A stretch of DNA of 64,000 bases, from positions 3,286,001 to 3,350,000 of the forward strand of contig CM060849.1 in assembly GCA_030737835.1 (NCBI GenBank), in the 5' to 3' direction. The notes under the pieces are model-generated. The model did not search any database and had not been told where the DNA came from. It saw nothing but the letters and a program-made list of their open reading frames with translations. This DNA is from Acorus gramineus (Eukaryota; Streptophyta; Magnoliopsida; Acorales; Acoraceae). Position 1 is the stretch's first letter; every line of letters begins with the position of its first letter. Below, one piece after another: positions 44,801 to 56,017 of this stretch. Both the position numbers and the translations under genes were made by a program.

Positions 44801-47800
44801 CAAGCCCTTCATGGCAAAAAAACAGGGGTGCAAAGGGCATGAGAAGGGGATAGAGAGAAGAGAAACAACAACAACTACAACACATACTCACCCTTTCTCC
44901 CCCTTTCTCACTCTTTCTTGAGCTTCTTCTTCATCCTTTCCTCCATTAACAACACACACACAACCAAAAAAACAGAGAGGGAGAGGGAGACGAGAGTGAG
45001 AGAGAGTGAGAGGTTTCCACAAAAAGGGGGGCTTTAAATGGAATTAAAGTGAGTTGGTGGGCGGGGACAAGATCAAATAATCCCTCCAGCTATTCCGAAA
45101 TGAGAGCTAAACATTGAACAGGGCTGCTGCCAGAATTTTCTCATCCCCGGGGTATACTTGGAAAAATACCCATAACTTTTACTACATGAATCCAGTTGAT
45201 CTAATTCCACTTTTGTATGAAAGCTAACTCAAAACTGAGCATCTCATGATAAAATCATATTTAAACCTCTTCATCTTGGATTTTAACAAAATTAAATCCA
45301 AATACCAAATCGAAAATACATAACTTCTAGGAGAAAATTATGTAGCCAAATTTTCAATCAGAGCACTCAAACTCTTATAGGTGGCTAAAAGCTAAAATTT
45401 TAGCGACTCCGATCAAAAAAGAAAAAGGCCCTAAATGACCCAGATGTGACCAAGGCTTAACCGAAATGGCTCTAAATGACACAGGCCTAACATTCTCCCC
45501 CCCTTAGGAAATTTAGTCCTCAAAATTTAAGGAAACCCAAAGGGAAGACCGAATATAGCAAGTATCACGCATAGACCTTTTGCTCCCAAGTGGACCATGC
45601 ACCAGACTGGCGCTACCGACACACTATAATCAAAGAAACGGTCTTAGCGTGGAGCCACTTCTCATGCTGGTCCTTGACCTCGATCCACTGCTCCACGAAT
45701 GACAAATCCAGCTCGAGGATGAGGCAGTCAAACAGAATGACATGAGCAGGATCGTGGACATAACGCCACAGCCATGAAACAAGGACGACGTCGTGGGCAT
45801 GAGCCAGTTGTGGGGGAAAGGATACATGACAAGCCACCTCCGCAATCCACTCAATGACGAGAAACAGTCCCATTGAGGAGCCAACTCAGCTTGCCCCGAA
45901 CGTCGAAACAGAGGATGCCCTTAAACTGGGACACCTTCAGGAAAACATGGTCGCCAAACCCGAAGGTAAGCTCCTGGCGACGATGACCTGTGTAGCCCTT
46001 CTGTTGATTCTGGGAGGTGTGGATGCACACATGAACCACTGCAAGGTTAAATAAATAACTTGTGACCCCTCCAACTGGCGCTCCTCAACCGTCCCAACAC
46101 AAGGGAGGTATAAAACTGCGCCTGTAGAGTGCCTTTCACAGTACCATCAGGATGCTCGAATGGCAGTCGTCTTGCAGGCATACCCCAACAAATGGGTGGT
46201 GCCTCACCCAACTGCCCTTATCATCGAGCACGCAGGCACTTAGCATGTCCTCCAAGGTCTGAATCGTCCTCTTTGTCTGGTTGTCCATCGGCGATGAAAC
46301 GCTATACTTAAATGGAGGCTCGCGCCAAAGCCTGCCAAGGCTGCGCCACAACCTCAAAGTAACCCTCGCGTCTCAACCGAAAATAGCGCCGACCGGAGTG
46401 CCATGAAGATGAACAATCGCGAATGTGGAAACCCACGTCAAGGTGTTTCGAGACTCAATCAGTCGGATTAGGGAGGGAAGTGCAGACTTAGTTACTCGGT
46501 CAATGATCACCTAGACGGCGTCGTGAACCGAACGTGACATTAGCGAGTCCGCAACAATCCCTCATAACCCACTCCCACGTCCACTGAGGAATCTCTATGG
46601 GCTGACGCTTTCCAAAGCGATGATGATTCTCGAACTTTGCCTGAGGGCATGCCAACCTGGGGAAACAAGGTCACCCATATCGCCTTTTCATCGCACCACT
46701 AGCAATCTCAATGAAGACTACCCCAAAGTAGTCCACAGAGGCCCAATAAAACTTTTGAGATCCACGAAGGCATCCGGCGCATTCGTCAACCCCGACGGCA
46801 GTACTTAAAACTCGTAGTGCCTGAAATAGTCACGAAAGGCCATCTACGGGATGTCCAACTCCCGGATCTCCAACTTGTGGTACCCTTGTGCGAAGATTGA
46901 TCTAACAGAAGACACTCGCTCCCAGAGCTGGTCAAACAGATCATCAATTCACAGCAAGGGGTACCTGATCTTCGACCCTTACTAGAAGATCAAAGCAACA
47001 ACACCTCGAACGATTAAGTCTAGATTCTGCTCCTCGAGCATGGCTGGCGCTCATGATGACACTTACATGCTTGGTAAGCCGCTCAACCGCACTTAATCCA
47101 CAAGACACGCAATAAGGGGGGTCGTCGAACCTCGACAATGCCTATGCGATGTCATCTATCTGATAAGGCGGTTGAGTCCCATCATGAACGTTAGCATCGC
47201 GTCTCCTTATTTGCGACCAATGTGGGGCAAAACGCGACAGTATCCACAACTGTGCTTCACATGCCGCTAGAGATAGGTCGCTCAACTATAACCATTGGAA
47301 CTCCAGCATCCTGCACTCCATGGGCAGATTCATTACGAGGAGTCCACGCTCTCGACATGATCCAGTAGCACTCTCCCGGTGTGGCCTCTACCTGGTAGCC
47401 TCCCAAGCCCACTATCTCTGCCATATGGGCGCACCAACAAGCATAGTATCTGGGAGCACCTCACAGGGCTCTGGCCTCAATCGGGCAGCTACAACACACA
47501 ATGATATATCGAAGCGACTCCAGATGCCACTATGGAACCCTATTCACAAGCGATCACCCACCAAGCTGCAATAGGATGCACCCAATCCTGATCGTACGCA
47601 TCACCACTCGCTATAGCACCTTCCATGTGAGAAGAAAAATCAATCATCAAATAGATGCTTCAAAGGTATTCCTTGACTGGGAAAAGAACCCCTTGGGAGG
47701 GCACCATGAGGTCCCGATATAGGATATCCCGACAACCAAACAAGGAACATGGAGTACCCTAGCCCGGGTCTCAACGATGACCCCGCAAGGCCCCTTAATC

Positions 47801-47812
47801 CTGAGTAGGAAG
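41832..47812 (-). mobile_element. A3: partial family-A element, reverse orientation
   Basis: One LTR (41832-45492, 3661 bp) runs from TGTCACGCCCC to GGCCTAACA. It is followed by the reverse of the polypurine tract (TTCTCCCCCCCTTAGG) and internal sequence to about 47812 that matches A1 9400-11750 in reverse: chromointegrase end, integrase, RT relics and the GAGACCCGGGCTAGGG module. The second LTR is not present, so no TSD pair can be shown. The microexon candidate is 44148-44183. Its U3 (about 45050-45370) is C-type although its LTR ends are A-type. The internal region is broken in many places. Confidence 0.85.
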
Positions 47813-48389
47813 CCCGGGCCCAACCTGCACTGTCAATCCAATTTTAAATCAACTCTTCAAACCTTTGAGACCTATTAGGAATATTTCTTCCCAAAACTTG
47901 CATACACGCATTTCATATACATATACGTTCATAAAACCTGTATAAAAATGAGTCAACCAACAACAGAAACCAAAACCACATACCAACCCATGCATCCATA
48001 CACCAATCCATCCACACACTAACACATTCATTCATCTACTCTCATACCAGAACCATATTAAAACCATTCTATACATAAACCCACTAATTCAAATCAAACA
48101 AAAACTTTCAAACCAAACCAGACCATCCACATCTATCCATAAACCCAAAAGAAAGGATAAATTGTTCATAAAACAAGAAGAAAACCTAAAGTAGAACCAA
48201 AGACTATAAAAGAGGGATAGGTCCACCAAAAGAGCTCCAACTCCAATGTCTTGGGCCATCCATCATCAAAACAATCACCTAAGCCACAAGAAAAGAAGAA
48301 ATGCATGAATTCCTTGCATATATACGTTTCTTCTACCAAAACCAAGACACAAAAGACATTACCTCGGTGTATCATCATCCGCGGGAGGC
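47813..48389. other. T1 spacer after A3
   Basis: This is AT-rich non-coding sequence (for example TTCATATACATATACG) between the A3 breakpoint and the antisense reading region. I see no gene in it. The change from A-family to T1-type sequence falls near 47812. Confidence 0.5.
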
Positions 48390-50338
48390 TAAGTCAAAGA
48401 AGGAGCATCCTAGCCTGGCTGAGAAGGTGGTAGCTGAGGAGAAGACTGAACTTCTGGAGCATCTGGAGCAGCAGGAGTTTCCCTCATCGAAGAAGCAGCC
48501 CTCGCGTATCTCCCATGGCTCTGTGTCGCCGAAGGACAAGAGGCCCGACTGAAGGCCGCCCCCATAGCAAAGGAAGCAAAGACCGAGTGATCAGGCTCGA
48601 GAGGGAGAAGGTCGAGGTCCACCTCCGTCATGGACCCTTCGCCAACCAGCTTCCCCCTCATAGTGGCCTCTCAGAGGTGGACTTGCTGCATATCCCGATC
48701 TCTTCTCTCCAGCCTCTGGCGAAGACGACCCTCCATACTCCTGGATCGGTCCTCGGCTACCCTCAACCTTTCTTCCAACTCCCGTGCCCTCACCTCCGAA
48801 ATCCTGAGAGCCTCCCGATCCCTGTCCCCGGCCACCTAAAGGGAACGAACCAGGTCTCCCATCAATCAACCAGGCACGCCAACCGACGCTTCCAACTCTG
48901 ACACTCTGGCCTTGAGGAAGTCCCTCTCACGGCCTAGAATGGAAAATTCCTCCTCCCTCCGTATCATACGGGAATGCAGCTGGTCCATCTCCTCCTCTCT
49001 CAAGGCTCTCTCGGACCGCAACTGGTCCACCTCGTCCTCGGCCCTCGCAGCCCTCTCCCTCGCCTGATCAAACTCCATCCGAGTGGCCAGAAGCTTGCTA
49101 CGGACCATGCCCAGCTCGTTCATCAGCTCAAGCACTCGATCGGAGGCACTGGACGGAGGAGGAGCAGAGGAGGAAGAAGCACCATCGGCTCTTGCTCGTG
49201 ATAGAGCATCCACCTGAGCCTCAAGGACCCGAACCTGGTCCTGCAAGCGTTGCCTCTGCGTCATATAAAGCATTCTTATAACACTCCCACCATGATCATC
49301 AACACATGCTTACTTGCCTTTCCATGCCATTATCACATTGAAGCATATCTATTTCAAAAGTCGTCACTCCCCTAAAAACTCACATACTCATGCATATGCA
49401 AACCCACCACCATCCCTTGTACTAGAACAGACGCCATACTTATATAGGCAAAACCCACTATGCAAGCATGTTAAAACGTTCTATAGACTATGAAATAGCA
49501 TGCTTATGAAACTCCCACCGTGATCATTTTTTTTCATACAAAACATACATTTAAAAGACACGTATATATATACTTACACACTTCATGCTTACCACCAATA
49601 CATTTAGAACATAAATAGGCAAAAGGAAATAGAAGCATACCATGGCTCGTGTAGCCCCGGAAACCTCCACCTCGGCCTCATCGGGATTGCCCATCCCGTC
49701 GTTGTCTCCCTCCTCATCATCCCCCTCCTTCTCAGCCATGGCCTCCTCGGCCTCAATCCCCGCACCGGCCCTCGTGGCCCCTGCGTCCACACCCACAGCC
49801 TCTTCGGCCCCAACCTCAACATGGACATTGCCGGCCCCCGTGGCCTCGGTCCCTACACCCTCGCCTTCTTCCACGCCCACCGCGCCGGAGGCTAAAGCCT
49901 CAAAGGCACTCATAGCCCTCCTCTCCTCCTCCTCAGCCCTTGCCTCTGTGGCCTCCCTGTCCAACATCCCCACTATAGCGTCCAAAAATGCCCTCACCTC
50001 CTCGCTAACTCCCTTAGCCCCCACCCCTCAATCGCGCCTTCGGCCGACCCTCTGGCCTCCAAACCAACACCCTCGGCCACCACCGATTGACCCGCACGCC
50101 TTCGCTTGCGTGTATAACCTATCACACCGCTCCCTACCACCGGGACAGCCCCCAAGGATGCACCCACACCTCCACCCATGCCCACCAACGGCGTCTCCGC
50201 CGTTTGGGTCGCCTCCTCCGTGGCCCTCCTCTCTGACCCATCGCTCTTCGATGAGCTAGACCCCGAGGCAGCACCCCTCTACCCTCGGGAAGACCGGAGA
50301 CGCTTCATCATTGAAGCCGTCTTCTTCCCCTTCGTCAT
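48390..50338 (-). pseudogene. T1 antisense reading region (Tat aORF type)
   Basis: Downstream of integrase and opposite to gag-pol lie several antisense frames. 48866-49273 (135 codons) is coiled-coil-like, Glu/Arg/Leu-rich (QRLQDQVRVLEAQVDAL; REEEMDQLHSRM). 48591-48869 is Gly-rich. 49551-50024 (157 codons) is Ala/Glu-rich (MLDREATEARAEEEERRA). The region 49994-50338 adds a basic segment (GYTRKRRRAGQ). Plant Tat elements are known to carry antisense ORFs here with unknown function. The AT-rich gap 49280-49640 between two GC-rich coding-like blocks could be an intron (GTATGC near 49638, CGCAG near 49268, minus strand). It is probably decayed. Confidence 0.6.
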
Positions 50339-51167
50339 CTCCTCCGATTTCGTGAAGAAAGCAAAGCCCCAAGGGAATCTAGGGCTTCGAAATCAAGAAG
50401 AAAGGAGTGATCTAGGGCGAATCAAAGTAAAGGAAATCAAGATTTTTCGGTTTCAAACAGAGAAGAAGAAGAAGAGAGGGAAGAAGAACCGTTTTGAAAA
50501 AAAGTGGGAAGAGAGAGGGTCCCTTTTTCAATTATAAGATGCCCAGATGGGCGGCGGCTAGTCGCGTCTAGTCTCCCCCTACCCGCCGGCTAAACACAAC
50601 ATGCCGCCTCCCCCCCCTGCCAGCTTCTCAAAAACACTTCTTTTCCAAGTTTTTCTAAAAACAAACAGCCATGTATTGGTTTATTTCCAAGTTTTACTTG
50701 ATCAAACACAACTTTCTCAAAGTTTTACCACAATTTCCAATACCGTTCAGTTCAAATTTCTTATGTTCTAGTTTTTTTCTGGAATCTTTGTCTTTTGAAT
50801 GACCCAATTCACCAAATCAAACACACCTTTTCTTTCTTTCTGTTGGCAATATCCCCTCTTTGCTGAGCTACCCAAGCACGGGTACGGTAGGCATGAGGAA
50901 ACTAACGCTGGGCTGCTCCATGCACGATGGCTAAGAACCCCGACCGAGGGTTGGATCACTCGCTTCTTTACTTTTACTCACTCTCCCACCTGGATCACTC
51001 CTTAGATAACCATTCTAGTCAAAATCCAGCCTCTGATGACCTAAATTACCTCCCTGAATGGTATTGGTCATGTGTCCTAAACTTTGTAAAGGTTGGGCCA
51101 GCCAAAATAAGGGTCTCTTTCCTTATCATCGATCAAAGTCTTTCTGTTTCACACAAAGACTCCGTCC
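50339..51167. other. T1 spacer before the 3' LTR
   Basis: Non-coding sequence: AAG-rich up to 50520, then a GCCGCC/GGCGGC-containing patch (50545-50600) recalling the LTR palindromes, then an AT-rich stretch to the purine tract. This is the upstream region of the antisense frames and would hold their promoter if they are transcribed. No gene is seen. Confidence 0.5.
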
Positions 51168-51180
51168 GATGAGGGACAAT
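51168..51180 (+). other. T1 polypurine tract (weak)
   Basis: GATGAGGGACAAT directly precedes the 3' LTR start. It is short, but it ends in ACAAT, a form common in Tat-type elements. Confidence 0.6.
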
Positions 51181-52466
51181 TGTAGATACCCTAATTTTGA
51201 CCGTCCAAAGAAAGGAAATTTACTTCAAGTAATATTGGAAACAACCACGTTTGGGCATCCAAATACAAAACTCCCTTGGAAACCGAAACCAGAAACCCTA
51301 GTTCAAACTTAGAAAAATCTAAGAGCCTGGAAAGGGGTGTCTACTTGAGAGTAGCCACCCCATTCCAGGTGGCTAGTTCCAACTAGCCGCCCCACTGACC
51401 GACCCAAAATTGCCTTTCTGGATGGGACATAAAGCAAGCATGATTGCGACGGATTGTCCCTTCTAGCCGCCCTATCTCAGCCGGTTCATCCTTAGTAACC
51501 GACCCAAGCCACCGCTTGTTAGAGATGGGACATATGACAGGTTATGATGGGTGGCTCCCTGAGAGTAGCCGCCCCTCACTGGGTGGCTAAATACCATTAG
51601 CCGCCCTTCACCTAGACACTGTCAGAGAACAAAGATCTAAGGGGAGGTCAAATCAAGCACCTTATTACCCATTTTGATCTATTGTCCAGTGGACATTCCC
51701 ATACCTCATTTTTACTATAAATAGGGGGGGCAACCAACATCAATGGAGAAATCAATACACATTCAATACCCATCAATAACACTCAACCACCCACATTCCC
51801 AACCATCAAGCCACACCACCACCCCAAACCCTTGAGAAAAAGTGAGAGAGAAACCCCTTTCCTACACCAAATCACTCTCCAAATCCACTCTCCAAAACAC
51901 AGGTTAAATCCAGTTTAACCTCTGCCAAAGCCAAAACCAAACCCTACCCAGGTTCTGCCCAAATTGAACCAGACACCAAGCGGCTAAACCCAACTAGACG
52001 CCCCCACCAGGCGGCTAAAACCAATTAGCTGGCCCTTCCCTAGCCCACCTCAAGTCCCAATTCTCCTTTAGTTAGGTTCCCGAAACAGAAAAGGATCCCT
52101 GTCTTCACCTCTGCGTATGGCATATCCGTATCTCAGAGCGGAGATTCCACAAACTCCCTACGAAAGCGATCAAATTCCCCCCAACTTTTCCTGCTTTTTT
52201 TGAGAAAAGCAGGTGGCGATCACAACCCCCCCTGAATCCTCTTGAGGACTAGTCGGTCGCCTCAGCTAGGAACGAACGACCAACCCACCATCCCTTCCAA
52301 GAGACGATCCGATCGAGCCTGCCAAGGCGCAAGCTCTCCGGATCCGAGCCTCCGAAGAACCCCCACACACGCACAACCACCGGAGGAGGAGCCGAGGAGG
52401 AAGGAAGAGAGGGCGCCTACCCTTTTCTTTTCCTTTCCCCCCTTTCATCGAAATCCGATGCCGACA
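51181..52466 (+). repeat. T1 3' LTR
   Basis: An uninterrupted copy from TGTAGATACCC to CCGACA, 1286 bp. It carries the same GGCGGCTA/TAGCCGCC palindromes, somewhat more degenerate than in the 5' copy, and TATA at 51716-51723. It is followed directly by TSD AAGAG. Confidence 0.93.
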
Positions 52467-52471
52467 AAGAG

Positions 52472-53030
52472 GGGCTTACTTAAAAATTAGAAGGGTGCAA
52501 ATAGAGCCACCCTAAGTTTTAACGAACATCTAATGTATCAAAACTCACAGAAAAATGTTGATACACACAGTCCGTTTTGCAACCCCATACACTATGATAA
52601 CGTAGTATATACTGAATTGCACTATCACAGTGTATGAAGTTCTATAATAGTGTTTGACGCAAATTTTTTTGTTATTTTTTCAACATGAAAAAATGCACTA
52701 ATGTAACTCAATATATACATCATTTCATATAACTGTATATACTTCAATGAGAGAGTATATGACATTTTTTTAAAAAATTGATGTGACCGGCAATTGATGC
52801 TGTATAGGGTGCTGGTCTGCTGGACATATCATTTTTCTTCATGAAACGCTTTTGGTTCAGATTTTTAGTTGGGCCCCAAATTTGACTATCCTATATGGTG
52901 GTCAGATTGGCCCATATAATCCAGCCCAACCCAGCTCCTGCATTGAGTCCCCAAACCCCGAACACACCGGAATCAAATGCGGGCATGTTCGTAAATTACT
53001 ACCAATGCGTATGTAGGGTTTAGGGTTTCT
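52472..53030 (+). other. AT-rich flank right of T1 with promoter-like end
   Basis: The first part continues the left flank and contains the inverted-repeat arm at 52489-52506. From about 52860 the character changes: GGGCCC/GGCCCA words (52869-52880 and 52906-52917) and AGCCCAACCC precede a telo-box at 53014-53028. This combination is typical of plant promoters of ribosomal-protein and other growth genes. No gene follows: T2 sequence begins at about 53031. Confidence 0.5.
53014..53028 (+). promoter_or_regulatory. Telo-box with upstream site II-like elements
   Basis: TAGGGTTTAGGGTTT is two telomere-like units. With GGCCCA motifs about 100-145 bases upstream, it resembles the telo-box/site II pair known from plant translation-related gene promoters. 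It is orphaned here; whether it is functional is unknown. Confidence 0.5.
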
Positions 53031-53356
53031 TCACACAACGAAGCTGAATATGAGGCCCCGATTGTGGGTTTGGAATCCGATGTAGATCTCTCCGTGCATA
53101 AATTGGTGATCTACAGTGATTCTCACCTCGTGGTATGCCAGAGTACTGGAGATTGTCAGACAAAAGACGAGCTCATGGCTGCCTATCAGAGCTATGCGCG
53201 AACCCTGCTCGCACAAATAGGTGATTGGAAGATCCACTCGATCAATTGTGAGCAGAACACCCAAGCTGATGCCCTAGAAAATTTGGTCAGTGCTCTAGAA
53301 GGTGAACCATCTCATGAGATTCAGGTCGAGTTTTTGGGAGAACGGAACATCGTTCG
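53031..53356 (+). pseudogene. T2 second RNase H, part
   Basis: The frame from 53064 reads YSDSHLVVCQSTGDCQTKDE and later EQNTQADALENLVSAL, matching the second half of the Tat-type additional RNase H. NEAEYEA lies just upstream at about 53040. It ends at the B2 insertion. Confidence 0.78.
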
Positions 53357-56012
53357 TGTTATATATGTGTCACTTTTATCCTTCTGGTCACCTTTAGGAA
53401 ATTCTGGCAGTTTTTCAACTTTTTCTTTTTTCGATCGGAACCGCTAAAATTTTGGACTTTTGCCAATCATCATGAGCTTGAGAACTCCGATTGAAAATCC
53501 AACTGCACATTATGTGTCCTGGTGCCATTTCAAGCCACTCACGAAAATTTCATCGAATTCCGGTAACGTTTCAGAATTTGGCAGTTCTGAATCGTATCCA
53601 GGTTTTGACCAAGCAGAAAGTCAGGGGAGACTTGACCAAGTCAAAGATGACTTTGACCAAGTCAAGTTTGACCATTGACTTGGTCAAATCATTTTGTTTG
53701 TTAGTGTGGTTAGGTTGACCCAAAGTCAATCTCACCAAAAACCCTAAATACCCTAAGTGTGTGAGTGTGTGAGTGTGTGTGTGTGTGAGCCTAAGTGGGC
53801 GTCCCCTTCTCCCTTCCCTTCTCTTCTCTTCATCTCTCTCTCACACACAAAGCTCCACCTCTTCCTCTTCTCTCTTTTTCCACCATTAGAGGTAGTAGAA
53901 GGCAAAGAACAAGGAAGCCCTAGAAGGGAAAAAGATTGGTAAGGGCTTGATCTATCTTCCTATGGTTTTTGTTTTTGCTTTCCCCTTTGTTTACCTCCCT
54001 CTCATGGCTCCCCTTCTCCCCTGTTTTCAGCCTTTGTAAGGGCTGAGGGTGGTCTTGGTGGTGGTGGTCTTGGTGGTGGCGATTCGGTGCGCGAAGGGCA
54101 CCCGAGTTTCCTCCCTTTCCTTTCCTCTCTTTGGGTAAGCTTTTCTCCTCCCTATGCTTGTTTAAATGCTTGATTAGGGTATCTGATTGGGTGTGCATGC
54201 TATGCATGGGTGATAGGGGCTGTGGGAGGGCTGAGGAGGGGGTGGAAGGGGATCGGACGCGCATGCGGGGTCATCCGCGCGCGTGCGCGCGAGTCTGCGC
54301 GCGCAGGCAGGCGCTGGCGCGCGCAGACGGGCGCGCTGGCGGGCGCGCGCGCGTACACGCAGACGCGCGGGCGTGCGCGCGGAGTGCTGCGCGGGGGCGT
54401 AGTGCGCGCGGGTACGCCAGGGCTGGACGCGCGGTGCTCGCGGGCGCGCGTGCACGCAGCGTGTCTGGGCGCGCGGGCAGGGGCACAGCAGCGTGTCTGG
54501 GCGCACGGGCAAGGGCACGGCAGTGCGCTCGGGGCGCAGGGGTGCGTGCGGGCGTGCGCGTTCGTGCGTGCTCGTGCGGGTGGCCGTGCGTATGGCTGCC
54601 CGTGGGTTCGGGAGGGTGTCAGGGCACTCGGACTCGCGTGCGTACGCGCGTGCTTGCGTGCGTGCGGGCCCGTATGCATGCTTGTCCGAGTATTGGGTAT
54701 TTCTAGTGTATTTCTTATGTATTTGTGCAGTTTACTCACCATATTAAATGCCTATGTCTTGCAAATCTTGACGGACAGTCACGCAACGACCCGGGCTTCG
54801 GTGAGTGGGACAATCCAATCCAGTAGAGAGGCGTTCAATGCACGTAGGCGTGCATTGCCCTCCCCTGGGGCACCATAATTGTATATTAACATGTAATAAA
54901 TGTAAAGCTATGCATGCATGATTAATATGATATATCCATGCCACCTTAGACTTTGTATGCTAGGGATATGCACCCTTATATCATGTATAGCGGCCTATGC
55001 ATGTTTAGTCACCTTGTCCTTTAATTGGAAAGCCCCGAACTATGCATGTTCCCATCTAGTTTAATCTAATTAAATCAAAATGTGAGCATGCCTTAGAGAA
55101 TATTATAACCTTGTTGTTATAATATATGATTCCCCACATCTTAGTTATGCGCCCTGGAGGAATTCTTGAGAATTCATGACATTAGTAGAGTTACAATCGG
55201 TGTTGACGGATCCAAGAGGATCGTATCCGTGTGAGTAGGCTGTCTTCTCCTTTTGGTTGGATCCGATGTAGGAACTCCCCGGCGTTAGCTGGCCTGACAG
55301 AGGGCTCCCGTCCGTAGGTACCTCCGATGCGTCGGACTGTACTGATAGTGGGAGTATACCAGGTGGAGGCTACGAGGGTGGGAGAGGCTACCGGGTGGAC
55401 CAGGGGTGGAGAGCGGTCTAGTATGCCCCAAGAGGCCCATGTCACCCCCCGAAAAGGGTGAGGGTGAGGGGGGAGGTGGGTTGGCGATGAAACGACCCAT
55501 TAGAATGTGTGGTTGCTCCCGTTTTAGGGACTATAAATTATTTAAGGTTAATATGAATTGTGATGCATGGGTTGTGCTATTCACTGAGCGTGTGGCTCAC
55601 CCCTCGCATATATTTTTCTCTAGTGATATCTGAGTCGGATCTGAAGGAGGAGCTCCCCGAGGCACATCAGCAGTAGTGGAGCAGCGTCACATTCTGCGAG
55701 TGAGGACCATCAGCATCCCCTTTTGATTGTATGTATTGTTATCCGTGCTTGGGCACATACTTGTATTTGGATGTCATTGTATATATATTGGCTCTCACAG
55801 GACAGTTGATTATGTATCGGGTCTGTAATATGTCTTTGAATTACAGACTCAGTCGTTTGAGCTTCCGCTATTTGTATATATTATGTCAGCTACATTATTG
55901 TCTATGTTGTCATTTTCGATGTTGTTTAGAGTATTTTATTGATCTGTTGTATAGACTACTGATATTATATATACTTGCCACGTCTCGGGGACGACCGCCC
56001 TTGGGCGTGACA
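53357..56012 (+). mobile_element. B2: solo LTR of family B
   Basis: It begins TGTTATATATGTGTC and ends GGGCGTGACA, with TSD GTTCG at 53352-53356 and 56013-56017. Length is 2656 bp, shorter than the B1 LTRs because one module of the second-intron region is absent. U3 carries a W-box cluster (53604-53730). The donor-like GTAAGC is at 54135, the CpG-rich block at about 54240-54690, the microexon candidate at 54765-54800 and GTGAGT at 54801. Confidence 0.93.
53604..53730 (+). promoter_or_regulatory. W-box cluster in U3 of B2
   Basis: TTGACC or TTGACT cores, on either strand, occur about ten times in 130 bases just upstream of the leader, partly as back-to-back TTGACC/AAGTCAA pairs. TTGAC[CT] is the core bound by WRKY factors. 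A similar cluster lies at 62616-62725 in B4, while B1 has none at this position. Confidence 0.6.
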
Positions 56013-56017
56013 GTTCG

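Larger units (their letters stand above)
1557..52466 (+). mobile_element. T1: Tat-lineage Ty3/Gypsy LTR retrotransposon, host of three nested insertions
   Basis: LTRs begin TGTAGATACCC and end CCGACA. The 5-bp TSD AAGAG flanks the element at 1552-1556 and 52467-52471. The 5' LTR is split (1557-1710 and 19026-20177, about 1306 bp) by A1; the 3' LTR is 51181-52466 (1286 bp). Parts in order: leader, gag, protease, RT with RNase H, a second RNase H, integrase, then a long 3' region with antisense reading frames. That order with the extra RNase H and antisense region is typical of the Tat lineage. By eye the LTRs differ at roughly 7 percent over the first 230 aligned bases, so T1 is older than its inserts. 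It is broken, with many breaks and three large insertions. Confidence 0.9.

Noticed and set aside
47813-48389. Second LTR of A3
   Set aside because: The text after 47812 matches neither the A-family LTR end nor the tRNA-Met primer site. It reads as T1 spacer, so A3 is treated as partial.
53014-53028. Interstitial telomere repeat
   Set aside because: Only two units are present. With GGCCCA motifs upstream, a telo-box promoter element is the better reading.
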